11,851 bases of DNA. Source: Acanthaster planci (taxonomy: Eukaryota; Echinodermata; Asteroidea; Valvatida; Acanthasteridae). The notes below the pieces were generated by a model that was given only the letters and a program-made list of their open reading frames with translations, was not told where the DNA came from and did not search any database. The stretch is from positions 1,505,206 to 1,517,056 of the forward strand of contig NW_019091427.1 of NCBI RefSeq assembly GCF_001949145.1, written 5' to 3'. This document shows, in pieces, positions 1 through 6,700 of this stretch; positions within the stretch are counted from its first letter, which is position 1; each line of letters begins with the position of its first letter. Both the position numbers and the translations under genes were made by a program.

Positions 1-1
1 A

Positions 2-580
2 AATTTGGACAGAAACGAAAAAAGAAGAAAAGAGACGGCTCCAAAACTTATCTTGAAGGGAATGAAAGAACCTATATATGCTTTGCTAGCTCCAAGTTTG
101 ACTCAACCGTTGCCCGAGTCGCAAAGAGGAAGCATCGTGGTGTCTACCGGGTACTACGGAATCGATTGGTTTAATTTTATTTTAAACGCCATCCCTGGAG
201 TAAGTTTTAAGGTGCACTCGGAATCGAAAAAAGTGACCTTAACCATTACGGATCCCAATCTCAAATTGCGGCTCAATAGAGAGGTGGCTAACTTGTTAAA
301 CTTACCCGAAAACAAACTTTCACCCAATGTTATTTATATAGGTGAGTATAACTCAACTCCTACGTTTATTCACTGTCAACAATTGGATCACTCCATCAAT
401 TTTTATAACGGAAAGTCTTCTAACCTGCTTGACGTTATCTCTTATGAATCAAAGAATAAAACACCTAAAAAGCTATTATCTCGCAACATAGGCAAATTGA
501 CCTTTTCTTTGAGAAACGAGCGAGATGAACTCTTGAACAACGTCGGCAAAATTTTGATTGAATTAGATATCTATCAATAA
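2..580 (+). CDS. Partial paralogue of the following gene; putative virion/fibre-like protein (5' end missing)
   Basis: The frame is open to the left window edge with no convincing ATG, so the N-terminus lies outside. The last ~145 residues, from STGYYGIDWFNFILNAIPG onward, align with the C-terminal domain of the next gene, including FIHCQQLD, NFYNGKSSNLLD and the closing RNIGKLTFSLRNERDELL segment. The predicted pattern is mostly beta. The layout of short search motif, LNLPE-like turn, F-I-H-C strand and final 'D-x-G' strand recalls a domain in large uncharacterised Polinton proteins that I suspect to be virion surface or minor capsid components; that resemblance is from memory and weak. The stop at 578-580 is two bases before the ATG of the next unit. 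I do not recognise a specific function. Confidence 0.75.
   Translation, partial: NLDRNEKRRKETAPKLILKGMKEPIYALLAPSLTQPLPESQRGSIVVSTGYYGIDWFNFILNAIPGVSFKVHSESKKVTLTITDPNLKLRLNREVANLLNLPENKLSPNVIYIGEYNSTPTFIHCQQLDHSINFYNGKSSNLLDVISYESKNKTPKKLLSRNIGKLTFSLRNERDELLNNVGKILIELDIYQ
149..580 (+). repeat. Diverged tandem gene duplication, copy 1 (pair: 1517-1969)
   Basis: The segment starting GGGTACTACGGAATCGATTG is matched at 1517 by GGGTATTACGGAATCGATTG. Nucleotide identity stays high for about 60 bp and falls off afterwards, while protein similarity continues to both stop codons. This marks duplication of a C-terminal domain or of the whole gene. Confidence 0.85.
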
Positions 581-613
581 AATGGAGAAGATATTGAGAC
601 CCACACATTTTAC

Positions 614-1969
614 TTGACTAAAAATCCGCAGACATTTAAACTTAAAAACGAGATCAAAAATGAAGAAGGTAACAAACGTATCTGCGTCAAAAATATTCAG
701 CTTGAAAAGAAGTTTTTAAACATTACGAGGGAGACAGAGATCGAGTGGGAGTTGAGAGAGATCTTATCGCCTCCAGTCCATTCTAGACAGGACTTTATTG
801 ATGCGTTGGCGCAAAGATACATCGATATATATACAGGTGAAAGAAATGAGATTGAAGAACCGACTTTTCGCTTAATAGATATTTTTTTTGGATTTTTTGA
901 AGCTACCCAAAATTTTTTAGCAAACGTAAATAAATATGCTGAAAATTGGAGCTATAACATTTCTCGAATAATATTATATAGATTACACATGTTATCTATA
1001 ATACAAGCAATAAAAGACAAATTTATTGATTGTTCTTCTTTTTATTTTGGCGAAGAATATGAACCTGCGTATTTTAATTATCCGCTGGATGATGATTTTT
1101 TTATCAGATTATATGCAAGTTATTATAGAAAAATGAGAAGAGATATTTGGTTTTTACGTTATGACAAAATTTTTAGTGAACATTTTTTACCTTTTTCTTG
1201 GAAACCTGGTTCGACTGTTTATTCAATAAGAGGTGTGTCTACTACTGATCATAATCTTCAAGTAGTATTAAGCAGCATTTATCACTCGTTGCATAAAATT
1301 TTTGATGGACTAGACTATGGAGTTTATCTCACAGATGGTCATATTAGCCATGCACCAGAGCTAACCGAAGAAAAACAGGCGTTTGTTTGGGATACCGTGA
1401 CTTCTACCATTAAACCGAGCCAAGAGCGTTTTAATTTTGGACTACTTTATGCCAATAAAGCGTTTGAGTCAGTAAGTATATCTTCGTCTTTTAGTATAAG
1501 TATCACCCTTGAACCCGGGTATTACGGAATCGATTGGTTTGATTCTATTTTAAACGCCATCCCGGGTGTTATTTTTAAAGTTTACAAAGAGTCTCAAATA
1601 GTAACCCTGTTAATTTTTGACCCGTATTTAAAACTAAAACTAAACAAACGCGTGGGTCAATTGCTCGGCCTGCCCCAAGACGAACTACAAAGCATAGTTG
1701 TATACAAAGGCAAGTATGACATTGATAGTATCAAATATCTGTTTATACACTGCGAGCAGCTCGACCCAAATTATAACTTTTATGACGGGAAGTCTTCGAC
1801 GGTACTCGACACCAGAGACACAGATTTATGCAATTTAGAGGTCAACCCCACCTGTAAAAGGCTCGTAGATCGCAATATAGACGAACTCACCTTTTCTTTA
1901 AAAAACGACAAAGGTAGGTTAGTAAGCGGCGAAGGAGATGGAATTTTACTCGAGGTGAATATCGTTTAA
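614..1969 (+). CDS. Putative virion/fibre-like protein, second tandem paralogue; 5' end probably frameshifted
   Basis: The open frame encodes about 450 residues. The C-terminal ~150 (from EPGYYGIDWFDSILNAIPG) repeat the domain of the upstream gene. The N-terminal 300 are unrelated to the visible part of that gene and rich in F, Y, I and W, with a notably A/T-rich stretch at about 860-1340. There is no in-frame ATG until the middle of the protein, and the nominal start at 614 is a TTG. A well-placed ATG at 582, preceded by ATCAATAAA, opens a different frame that closes after 11 codons (TGA at 615-617). The natural 5' end is therefore probably broken by a one-base indel near 605-620. The frame is otherwise open through 1969 and in phase with the previous gene's stop. 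Role unknown; a structural protein is inferred from context. Confidence 0.7.
   Translation: MTKNPQTFKLKNEIKNEEGNKRICVKNIQLEKKFLNITRETEIEWELREILSPPVHSRQDFIDALAQRYIDIYTGERNEIEEPTFRLIDIFFGFFEATQNFLANVNKYAENWSYNISRIILYRLHMLSIIQAIKDKFIDCSSFYFGEEYEPAYFNYPLDDDFFIRLYASYYRKMRRDIWFLRYDKIFSEHFLPFSWKPGSTVYSIRGVSTTDHNLQVVLSSIYHSLHKIFDGLDYGVYLTDGHISHAPELTEEKQAFVWDTVTSTIKPSQERFNFGLLYANKAFESVSISSSFSISITLEPGYYGIDWFDSILNAIPGVIFKVYKESQIVTLLIFDPYLKLKLNKRVGQLLGLPQDELQSIVVYKGKYDIDSIKYLFIHCEQLDPNYNFYDGKSSTVLDTRDTDLCNLEVNPTCKRLVDRNIDELTFSLKNDKGRLVSGEGDGILLEVNIV
1517..1969 (+). repeat. Diverged tandem gene duplication, copy 2 (pair: 149-580)
   Basis: This is the second copy of the shared C-terminal domain. It is slightly longer than copy 1 because of a loop containing two extra cysteines (TDLCNLEVNPTCKR). 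Confidence 0.85.
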
Positions 1970-1988
1970 AAACTCTTAATTATAAAAG

Positions 1989-2651
1989 ATGACGACTAAC
2001 ATATACCCTGATTTGACTTTAAACTCGGCTGAAACGAGCGAAGCGAGTGAGACAAAGGTTTACAGACTCAGAAAGATCGAAGAAATTAAATCTCAAATCC
2101 AAAGAGAACGCGACGCAAGGGAAAATAGTTACAAAAAGATCAAACAACTTTTAACCGCGCTCAGATACGTAGAGCACGGCGTGGAAGCAATTGGAGTCAC
2201 ATCGGCAGCCGTAGGCATTCCCGCTATTTTGGGAGTGATCACCGGACCCGTCGGGCTCGTGATGGAAGGCGCTGCTATTGGCGCGTTTTGCTTTTACGCG
2301 GTTCTAAAGTACCCCTCCCGTAGACTCACCCACAAAACTAAAAAACATTACCAAATTCGAATTTTGGCAGACGCTAAATTAAACACCATCGAGGAATACG
2401 TATCTCACGCGATTGAAGACGGTAACATATCCCATGAAGTATTTGTCCTTATTTTATCTGAGCTGAAAAAGTTTAACGAGATGAAAGAAAAGATCAGATC
2501 GCGTACGTCTACAAAATTGGGGGCGAGCAAAGCGAGCAGCGAGCGAAGCGAGCAAGAATTTGAACGTCAAGTCAACGAAAGAGCAGAAGCGCTGGCCAAC
2601 GAACGGGCGGCGGTTTTAAAAAAAGATCTTATGAAAAAACTTGGCGAATAA
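1989..2651 (+). CDS. Uncharacterised Polinton-type membrane/coiled-coil protein, 220 aa
   Basis: ATG 1989 follows TTAATTATAAAAG, a box like those before other genes here. The protein has an N-terminal charged helical stretch (residues ~23-60), a long Gly/Ala/Val-rich hydrophobic region (~66-107, enough for one or two membrane passes, or a glycine-zipper-like insertion segment), then basic and charged helices. The segment ILADAKLNTIEEYVSHAIEDG and the downstream KFNEMKEKIR resemble a small protein I recall from cnidarian Polintons (hydrophobic hairpin followed by 'KL.SI...VS.AL.DG.IS'). Two stretches (TSEASE, residues ~16-21, and ASKASSERSEQ, ~179-189) are encoded by the scattered GAGCGAAGCGAG-type repeat, so the repeat has entered coding sequence in frame. 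Function unknown; a virion membrane or entry-related role is inference. Confidence 0.75.
   Translation: MTTNIYPDLTLNSAETSEASETKVYRLRKIEEIKSQIQRERDARENSYKKIKQLLTALRYVEHGVEAIGVTSAAVGIPAILGVITGPVGLVMEGAAIGAFCFYAVLKYPSRRLTHKTKKHYQIRILADAKLNTIEEYVSHAIEDGNISHEVFVLILSELKKFNEMKEKIRSRTSTKLGASKASSERSEQEFERQVNERAEALANERAAVLKKDLMKKLGE
2523..2555 (+). repeat. GAGCGAAGCGAG-type repeat cluster inside coding sequence
   Basis: Three overlapping variants lie in tandem (GCGAGCAAAGCGAGC, then GAGCGAAGCGAGC) and are read as Ala/Ser/Lys/Glu/Arg residues in the 220-aa protein. GAGCGAAGCGAG reads the same forwards and backwards on one strand (mirror symmetry). Another copy lies at 2035-2050 in the same gene. Confidence 0.8.
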
Positions 2652-2670
2652 GTTTTACAAAGTCGGTTGA

Positions 2671-2702
2671 GTACGAGCGTAGCGAGAACGAGCGTAGTGA
2701 GT
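2671..2702 (+). repeat. Tandem GAGCGTAGCGAG-type mirror repeat in spacer
   Basis: Two units lie side by side, ACGAGCGTAGCGAG and ACGAGCGTAGTGAG, just after the stop of the 220-aa protein. The spacer 2652-2813 holds this repeat, a tiny 29-codon frame (2719-2808) and the promoter box of the next gene. Confidence 0.85.
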
Positions 2703-2790
2703 ATAAAGAGAAACCAGAATGTTTAAGGTGTTCAAAATTACCAGAATCACGACCCGCTTATCAAAATTTAGTCTTTCCAACAGCGCCTCC

Positions 2791-2813
2791 TTTTTAAAAG
2801 TCTTTTAAAATAA
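2791..2813 (+). promoter_or_regulatory. A/T-rich start-proximal promoter box, class A
   Basis: TTTTTAAAAGTCTTTTAAAA is followed by TAA directly before ATG 2814. The core TTTTAAAAGTCT recurs before the ATPase start (minus strand, 7651-7662), and looser versions precede 5772 and 6304. That it is a promoter is inferred from its repeated position. Confidence 0.55.
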
Positions 2814-4154
2814 ATGGGAACCAACTTTAGTCAGTTAAACATTGTAGTAAACAAAGACGATTCTTTTACGGCAAACATCCTTGATATGGCAACACCTTAT
2901 AAATTAGAACACGTTACCACAGATGAAGTGGTAAATAGATGGAACTCGGATCCGTTGGCATTTTATCAAAACCAATTAAATTTTGCGATCTATTGCGCGA
3001 CGACGGCTTGTGGACTCGACTTTGGGAAAATCGTCGTCACGGACCCATATATATCCGCCTTGTACAACTTTCACATATATTACATGGTAAGAAGAATCTT
3101 TAACTCGTGTGATTTTCCTTTACCGTCTGATAGCATTTTTGATCCGGTTAATAATAATTACGATCGTGGGAAGCTTATAAGTGTTTGCAACGACTTTAGA
3201 GTTGACCCAGATATGAACTTTAGGCAAAAAGTCGATCTCTATACAAATGGCCTTGGTACCGCTTATTATTTTGACCGAGCCGGTTTGATGAACACGGGTG
3301 TTAGACAGTGGTTGCCCGTACCAGGAAACGATTATACTCCAAAATTAGATGCTGATGAGGTAGACAAAGACTGGGTCGCAACTTATTTAGGTCTCAGGTT
3401 AGGCGCCACAAAGCCTAACCTTTCTTTTGTACACAAAGTCATGCGACTCGGTTACTCTAAGGTTGACTCTGGCGTAACGGCGGATTATGTAGTGGACTAT
3501 ATCGCGCAAGACCCAAAAGTTGCGACTACCGGGTGGTGGGGTTTTATACCTCGCGAAACGACCCAGTTGACAGAAGTGGGAACTAGAAAAATGAAGGAAT
3601 CTATTCGAGCTTACGTCTACGCGTTACTCGGAGCACAGGCGCAGACCAAGGCAAGTGTCTTTGACCCTGGAAAAGGATTAGAATCCCAACAGCAATTTAT
3701 TACGATTGTGGAATCTTTAATTAATGCGGGCCCCGATCTCGAAAAGTCGATCAACCGATTTCAAGATACACTACAATACGCGAAAACACCGTTGGATTAT
3801 GTAATAGGTACAGGGCTATATCTGATACCTTCAGACATGGACTTACGCGTAGGCACTTTTGAGGGTTATAACAATAATTTAATAGTCGCGACTAAGGATA
3901 TGAAGACTGGTCGCATACCAGGTCTAAATTTAAACCCGGTGGTTAAAGACAGTTTTAATCCACCAAACGCAACGCCCCCGATCACCGAAGAACCAAACGC
4001 AACGCCCCCAGTCACCGAAGAACCAAGCGTCACTGAAGAACCAATCAAAACTCCCCCAGCTAGAAAGCCTTTGGATGTCCACAACGAAGAGAAACTGTCT
4101 TTAAGTATTGGAGCAATTGTCGTTGGTTTAATACTGTACAAGATTTTCACTTAA
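2814..4154 (+). CDS. Conserved Polinton-type protein with Pro/Thr/Glu-rich tail and C-terminal membrane anchor, 446 aa
   Basis: The core contains QNQLNFAIYCATTACGLDF (residues ~52-70), LYNFHIYYMVRRI (~83-95), IRAYVYALLGAQAQTKASVF (~264-283) and LDYVIGTGLYLIPSDMDLRV (~327-346). I recall these as hallmark strings of a conserved, functionally undefined protein encoded by many aquatic-invertebrate Polintons. Residues ~383-417 are a Pro/Thr/Glu-rich spacer built from a 10-residue repeat. Residues ~428-444 form one hydrophobic C-terminal span, giving a tail-anchored or C-terminally anchored topology. The gene has its own promoter box and is convergent with the next gene across a hairpin. A virion or assembly role is likely from conservation and context; no enzymatic motif is seen. 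Confidence 0.85.
   Translation: MGTNFSQLNIVVNKDDSFTANILDMATPYKLEHVTTDEVVNRWNSDPLAFYQNQLNFAIYCATTACGLDFGKIVVTDPYISALYNFHIYYMVRRIFNSCDFPLPSDSIFDPVNNNYDRGKLISVCNDFRVDPDMNFRQKVDLYTNGLGTAYYFDRAGLMNTGVRQWLPVPGNDYTPKLDADEVDKDWVATYLGLRLGATKPNLSFVHKVMRLGYSKVDSGVTADYVVDYIAQDPKVATTGWWGFIPRETTQLTEVGTRKMKESIRAYVYALLGAQAQTKASVFDPGKGLESQQQFITIVESLINAGPDLEKSINRFQDTLQYAKTPLDYVIGTGLYLIPSDMDLRVGTFEGYNNNLIVATKDMKTGRIPGLNLNPVVKDSFNPPNATPPITEEPNATPPVTEEPSVTEEPIKTPPARKPLDVHNEEKLSLSIGAIVVGLILYKIFT
3963..4040 (+). repeat. 30-bp in-frame tandem repeat (Pro/Thr/Glu-rich linker)
   Basis: Two near-identical 30-bp units begin at 3963 and 3993 (CCAAACGCAACGCCCCC...), followed by a shortened unit at 4023-4040. They encode PNATPPITEE, PNATPPVTEE and PSVTEE. 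Such repeats lengthen or shorten by slippage, so linker length may vary between copies. Confidence 0.9.
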
Positions 4155-4176
4155 ACGGTTTGAATTAGAGCAAAAA

Positions 4177-4208
4177 AAAAATTCACCCCAAATTTGGGAT
4201 GAATTTTT
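4177..4208. terminator. Hairpin between convergent genes, likely bidirectional transcription end
   Basis: Left arm AAAAATTCACCCCA (4177-4190) pairs with right arm TGGGATGAATTTTT (4195-4208) over 14 positions with one mismatch, around the 4-base loop AATT. It sits in the 64-bp gap between a plus-strand gene ending at 4154 and a minus-strand gene ending at 4219. Each side ends in an A- or T-run, so it could act in both directions. The role is inferred from placement. Confidence 0.65.
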
Positions 4209-4218
4209 AAATCTCTTT

Positions 4219-5499
4219 TTACCCATTCTTTTGCACGTACGTTAAAAGAAAAACACCCAAGCCTACGAACAAGGTCCACACGTGATCTGCCACCCATCCG
4301 ACAGCTTTACTCGCCTGGTCAAAAAACCAACTCAAAATGCTACCGATGATCCCAGGCAAGGCTGCTATAGCGCTTACCCCGAGTTTTTTTAATACGTTAG
4401 CCAGGTTTTTTAGTTGCTGTTTGATCCAATCGGTGACCGTGGGTTCAGGCGTTGGTTTAGGTGCGGGTTCAGGCGTTGGTTTAGGTGTTGGTTTAGGCAT
4501 TGGTTTAGGTGCGGGTTTAGGCGTTTCACTCGCTCCAACACCCCTAACGCCAGCCACTATACTACTAACGATGGTACTTATCGCTAAACTAATAGCCGTT
4601 AAAATGCTCGCGATCGTGACGCCTTGTTCTCTAAATAAAATATTAATTCTCTCACGCAGCGTTAAATCTTTACCTAGAGCTGTTTTAATCGTTTCTTTTA
4701 ACATTCTAAGTTGGTTTTTAAATCCTGAGGTTAAATCTTGTTGTTGTGTAATGGTTGCTTCTAACTCGTTGTTAAGATCTTCGAGCATTTTAAACTCTGA
4801 TTCTTTTTGTTCTTGAGTGATACCCGGCTCCTTCAACGCATCTTCGGTTGTCTGAATATTTTCTTTTAATCTAGCAATCTTAGCTTCTACGAGTTTTAAT
4901 TGACCCCTTTCTAAATTCATGTTATGGATGTAACCTAAAATCTCTCTTGGTTCATATTCTGAAAGAAGAGGGTCAAAGTCTCTATACCGACCCGCTATGT
5001 CTTGAAGTTTGTCGAGCGTCTCATCGAGTTGGTCTACGGGTACTTCATTTTCTAAAACGACTTCCATCTCTTCCATTGATCGAGTAGCGGGGTTTTTGTA
5101 GTCTTCTAACCCTAAAGTGCGTCTAATAAAATCTATGCCACCTTCTTTTTCTAAGGTAGACAACGCGCGAAACCGTCGTCCACTTTTATCTATTTTTAAT
5201 CTTGTCAGACGGATTTCTTTGTCTCCATGGGTTACGTAGAGTATTCCTTTCCAATCAAGGCTAAATATATTTAGGTCTTTTATGACTGGGTTAACTCCGT
5301 CAAATTTTTCAATCTCATCGTAAAAGCTATCCATCACATCTTCAACTAACGCTAGTCGTAAGTCATAGGTGGTCACCCCCGGCCTCAATATGGGGTCATT
5401 TCCTTCTACAAGGCTCGTTTCTTGTAGCGTTGTATCAAAGGTATCGTCCCATTCTATGTCATCTTGGTCGTCTTGTTCGTCTTGTTCGTCTTCATCCAT
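4219..5499 (-). CDS. Polinton-type acidic coiled-coil protein with Pro-rich hinge and C-terminal membrane helices, 426 aa
   Basis: ATG 5499 is preceded by CTTATTTTAA, the class B box. In order the protein has a very acidic N-terminus (~1-20), a mixed alpha/beta region with a predicted strand pair near GILYVTHGDKEIRLTRLKID (~85-104), a helical region with a coiled coil (~200-272), the segment LTLRERINILFREQGVTIAS (~279-298) leading into a hydrophobic helix (~296-320), a Pro/Lys/Glu-rich hinge (~326-353), and DWIKQQLKNLANVLKKLG followed by two hydrophobic helices (~377-392 and ~403-421). The 'LR.RI..LFREQGVTI.SILTA' plus 'DWIK.QL.NLA..L.KLG' plus 'ALPGIIG.I.SW' layout is one I recall from cnidarian Polintons. 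Function unknown; the amphipathic and hydrophobic C-terminus suggests membrane insertion or disruption, which is speculative. Confidence 0.85.
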   Translation of the reverse strand: MDEDEQDEQDDQDDIEWDDTFDTTLQETSLVEGNDPILRPGVTTYDLRLALVEDVMDSFYDEIEKFDGVNPVIKDLNIFSLDWKGILYVTHGDKEIRLTRLKIDKSGRRFRALSTLEKEGGIDFIRRTLGLEDYKNPATRSMEEMEVVLENEVPVDQLDETLDKLQDIAGRYRDFDPLLSEYEPREILGYIHNMNLERGQLKLVEAKIARLKENIQTTEDALKEPGITQEQKESEFKMLEDLNNELEATITQQQDLTSGFKNQLRMLKETIKTALGKDLTLRERINILFREQGVTIASILTAISLAISTIVSSIVAGVRGVGASETPKPAPKPMPKPTPKPTPEPAPKPTPEPTVTDWIKQQLKNLANVLKKLGVSAIAALPGIIGSILSWFFDQASKAVGWVADHVWTLFVGLGVFLLTYVQKNG

Positions 5500-5514
5500 T
5501 TAAAATAAGAAAAC

Positions 5515-5772
5515 TTAACTAGTACTACTCATAGGAAATGTTGGGGGTAGAATACCTTGTGACACCAACCAACCCTGGGTAGCCAATGCACCGCTAGACA
5601 GCGCAGTCAATTTTAACGCGTCTTCGGCGGTCAACTTATTTAGGTCTGGTGGTTTGACCTTGAATAACTTGCTCGATAGCATTGCGTAACCTAGTGATAG
5701 TCCCGAGACGACGGCGCCGTGGTAAACAGTATTGGCGATTCCGTTTACGTCGATTGATTTAGCGTTACTCAT
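5515..5772 (-). CDS. Small conserved Polinton-type hydrophobic protein, 85 aa
   Basis: I chose ATG 5772 because TATATATAAAT lies immediately upstream and the longer frame adds only promoter-derived residues. The protein reads as a short polar start, a hydrophobic segment with Gly/Ser spacing (GAVVSGLSLGYAML, ~17-30), a K-x-K-P-P linker, and a second moderately hydrophobic helix ending SQGILPPTF. The 'HG.V.SGLSLGYA', 'PP.L..L...D.L.L' and C-terminal 'QGILP' pattern matches a small Polinton protein I recall. Probably a two-helix membrane protein. It lies 15 bp upstream of the 426-aa gene in the same direction, each with its own A/T box. Confidence 0.75.
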   Translation of the reverse strand: MSNAKSIDVNGIANTVYHGAVVSGLSLGYAMLSSKLFKVKPPDLNKLTAEDALKLTALSSGALATQGWLVSQGILPPTFPMSSTS

Positions 5773-5800
5773 ATTTATATATAAAGAACTTTTAAATAAA
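5773..5800 (-). promoter_or_regulatory. Class A promoter box for the 85-aa gene
   Basis: Reading toward the start, TTTAAAAGTTC then TTTATATATAAAT runs directly into ATG 5772. It resembles the boxes before 6304 and 2814. Function is inferred from recurrence. Confidence 0.5.
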
Positions 5801-5820
5801 GTGAGCAAAGCGAGCGAGGA
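5801..5820. repeat. GAGCAAAGCGAGCGAG repeat in spacer
   Basis: GTGAGCAAAGCGAGCGAGGA fills most of the gap between the 85-aa and 160-aa genes. A further unit in the opposite orientation (TTCGCTACGCTCGTA, 5850-5864) lies inside the 3' end of the 160-aa gene. Confidence 0.8.
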
Positions 5821-5821
5821 T

Positions 5822-6304
5822 TTATTCCATATCCAAATCCGGTTCTTGGTTCGCTACGCTCGTACTTGCTTCTTGCTTTGGTTGAACGCTAATTTGTCGT
5901 GCACTGGGTTGTGAACTGCTCGACTTGTTTCTCCAAATTAAGTAAACCGCAAGCGCTGAGACGACCAGTCCACCGAATATCAAGCTTCTGTTTTCAAAGG
6001 CCGTTTGGGTAAAGCTAGATTTTTCGGTGTTTTCTTCACTCGGTTCACCCGCTAATTTCATCTTGACTAGTTGTTGCTTCGTCTTTTTGTTATGCTCAGC
6101 CAATTTTTTACCCTGCTCTACACGCTTTGGATTTTTGGCTTTAGTACTCCTTTCAGTCGTAGTTTCTTCAACTCGCTTAGTAACTGACTTAACTGCTTTC
6201 TCCGGTTGACTCACTTTGTTTTCCTGTTGCTGGCTCACTTCCGTTGTACTCCCTTTGGTCTCCTGTTGCTGATTCGTTTGATTTACTTCTGCTTCTGTTG
6301 TCAT
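5822..6304 (-). CDS. Small single-span membrane protein with Gln/Thr-rich and basic N-terminal domain, 160 aa
   Basis: The N-terminal 55 residues are low-complexity Q/T/E/S. A basic stretch (KAKNPKRVEQGKKLAEHNKK, ~55-74) recalls the 'NPKRV..GK..A..N.K' signature of a Polinton membrane protein. A clear transmembrane segment (SLIFGGLVVSALAVYLIW, ~107-124) is followed by RNK and a polar tail. This gives one membrane pass, with orientation unresolved. The 5' 116 bp overlap the 3' end of the next upstream gene in another frame, and its promoter box lies within that gene. Candidate virion or assembly membrane protein; no enzymatic motif. Confidence 0.75.
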   Translation of the reverse strand: MTTEAEVNQTNQQQETKGSTTEVSQQQENKVSQPEKAVKSVTKRVEETTTERSTKAKNPKRVEQGKKLAEHNKKTKQQLVKMKLAGEPSEENTEKSSFTQTAFENRSLIFGGLVVSALAVYLIWRNKSSSSQPSARQISVQPKQEASTSVANQEPDLDME

Positions 6305-6330
6305 CTTCTTTTAATATAATAGAACTTTTG
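6305..6330 (-). promoter_or_regulatory. Class A promoter box for the 160-aa gene
   Basis: CAAAAGTTCTATTATATTAA followed by AAGAAG precedes ATG 6304. TATTATATTAAAAG is close to TATTATATAAAAG before the capsid start at 8863. It lies inside the coding sequence of the neighbouring gene. Confidence 0.5.
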
Positions 6331-6700
6331 TTGAACTCTAGATGCTTAGTGGTAATTAACATAGTTGTAAGTGGAGACAAGTACACACCGTATTTGTAAC
6401 AAACCTCGGTAAGTAGTCTACCCATAGTTTGGCTGATGATAGGGTCGTCGTTTAGATCTTTAGTAAGTGCTTCCTCTGATTTTATGTTGACGTTAAAGCC
6501 CAAAAATTCAATCGGAGTAGCTATTCCTAGCCTGCGAGAATACAAACTTAAAATCGAGTAACCGAGAGTTTTAACGATTTCTTTCCCAAACTTAACTTCG
6601 TACAAATTAAAAAGCTTTTCTTGATCTTTGGGTGAAAGAGCTTCGATCTCTTTGATTGAAAATTTTTTGCCAAGGTATTTTTTGCTCTCGCCCGAGGCAG

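Noticed and set aside
2035-2702. CRISPR-like array from the GAGCGAAGCGAG repeats
   Set aside because: Units are about 12 bp with irregular spacing, partly inside coding sequence, with no uniform spacers and no cas genes.
2719-2808. 29-codon basic frame (ATG 2719) in the spacer before the 446-aa gene
   Set aside because: It has no start-proximal A/T box, ends inside the next gene's promoter box, and is too short to support by composition alone. A tiny basic virion peptide is possible but unproven.
3866-4150. Minus-strand frame of ~94 codons
   Set aside because: Antisense to the repeat tail of the 446-aa gene; its repeated GSSVTGGVAFG comes from the 30-bp tandem repeat.
4337-4816. Plus-strand open frame of ~159 codons, Gly/Val/Leu-rich
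   Set aside because: It is antisense to the Pro-rich hinge and helices of the 426-aa gene; its G-x-G repeats are the complement of the PKP/PEP codons.
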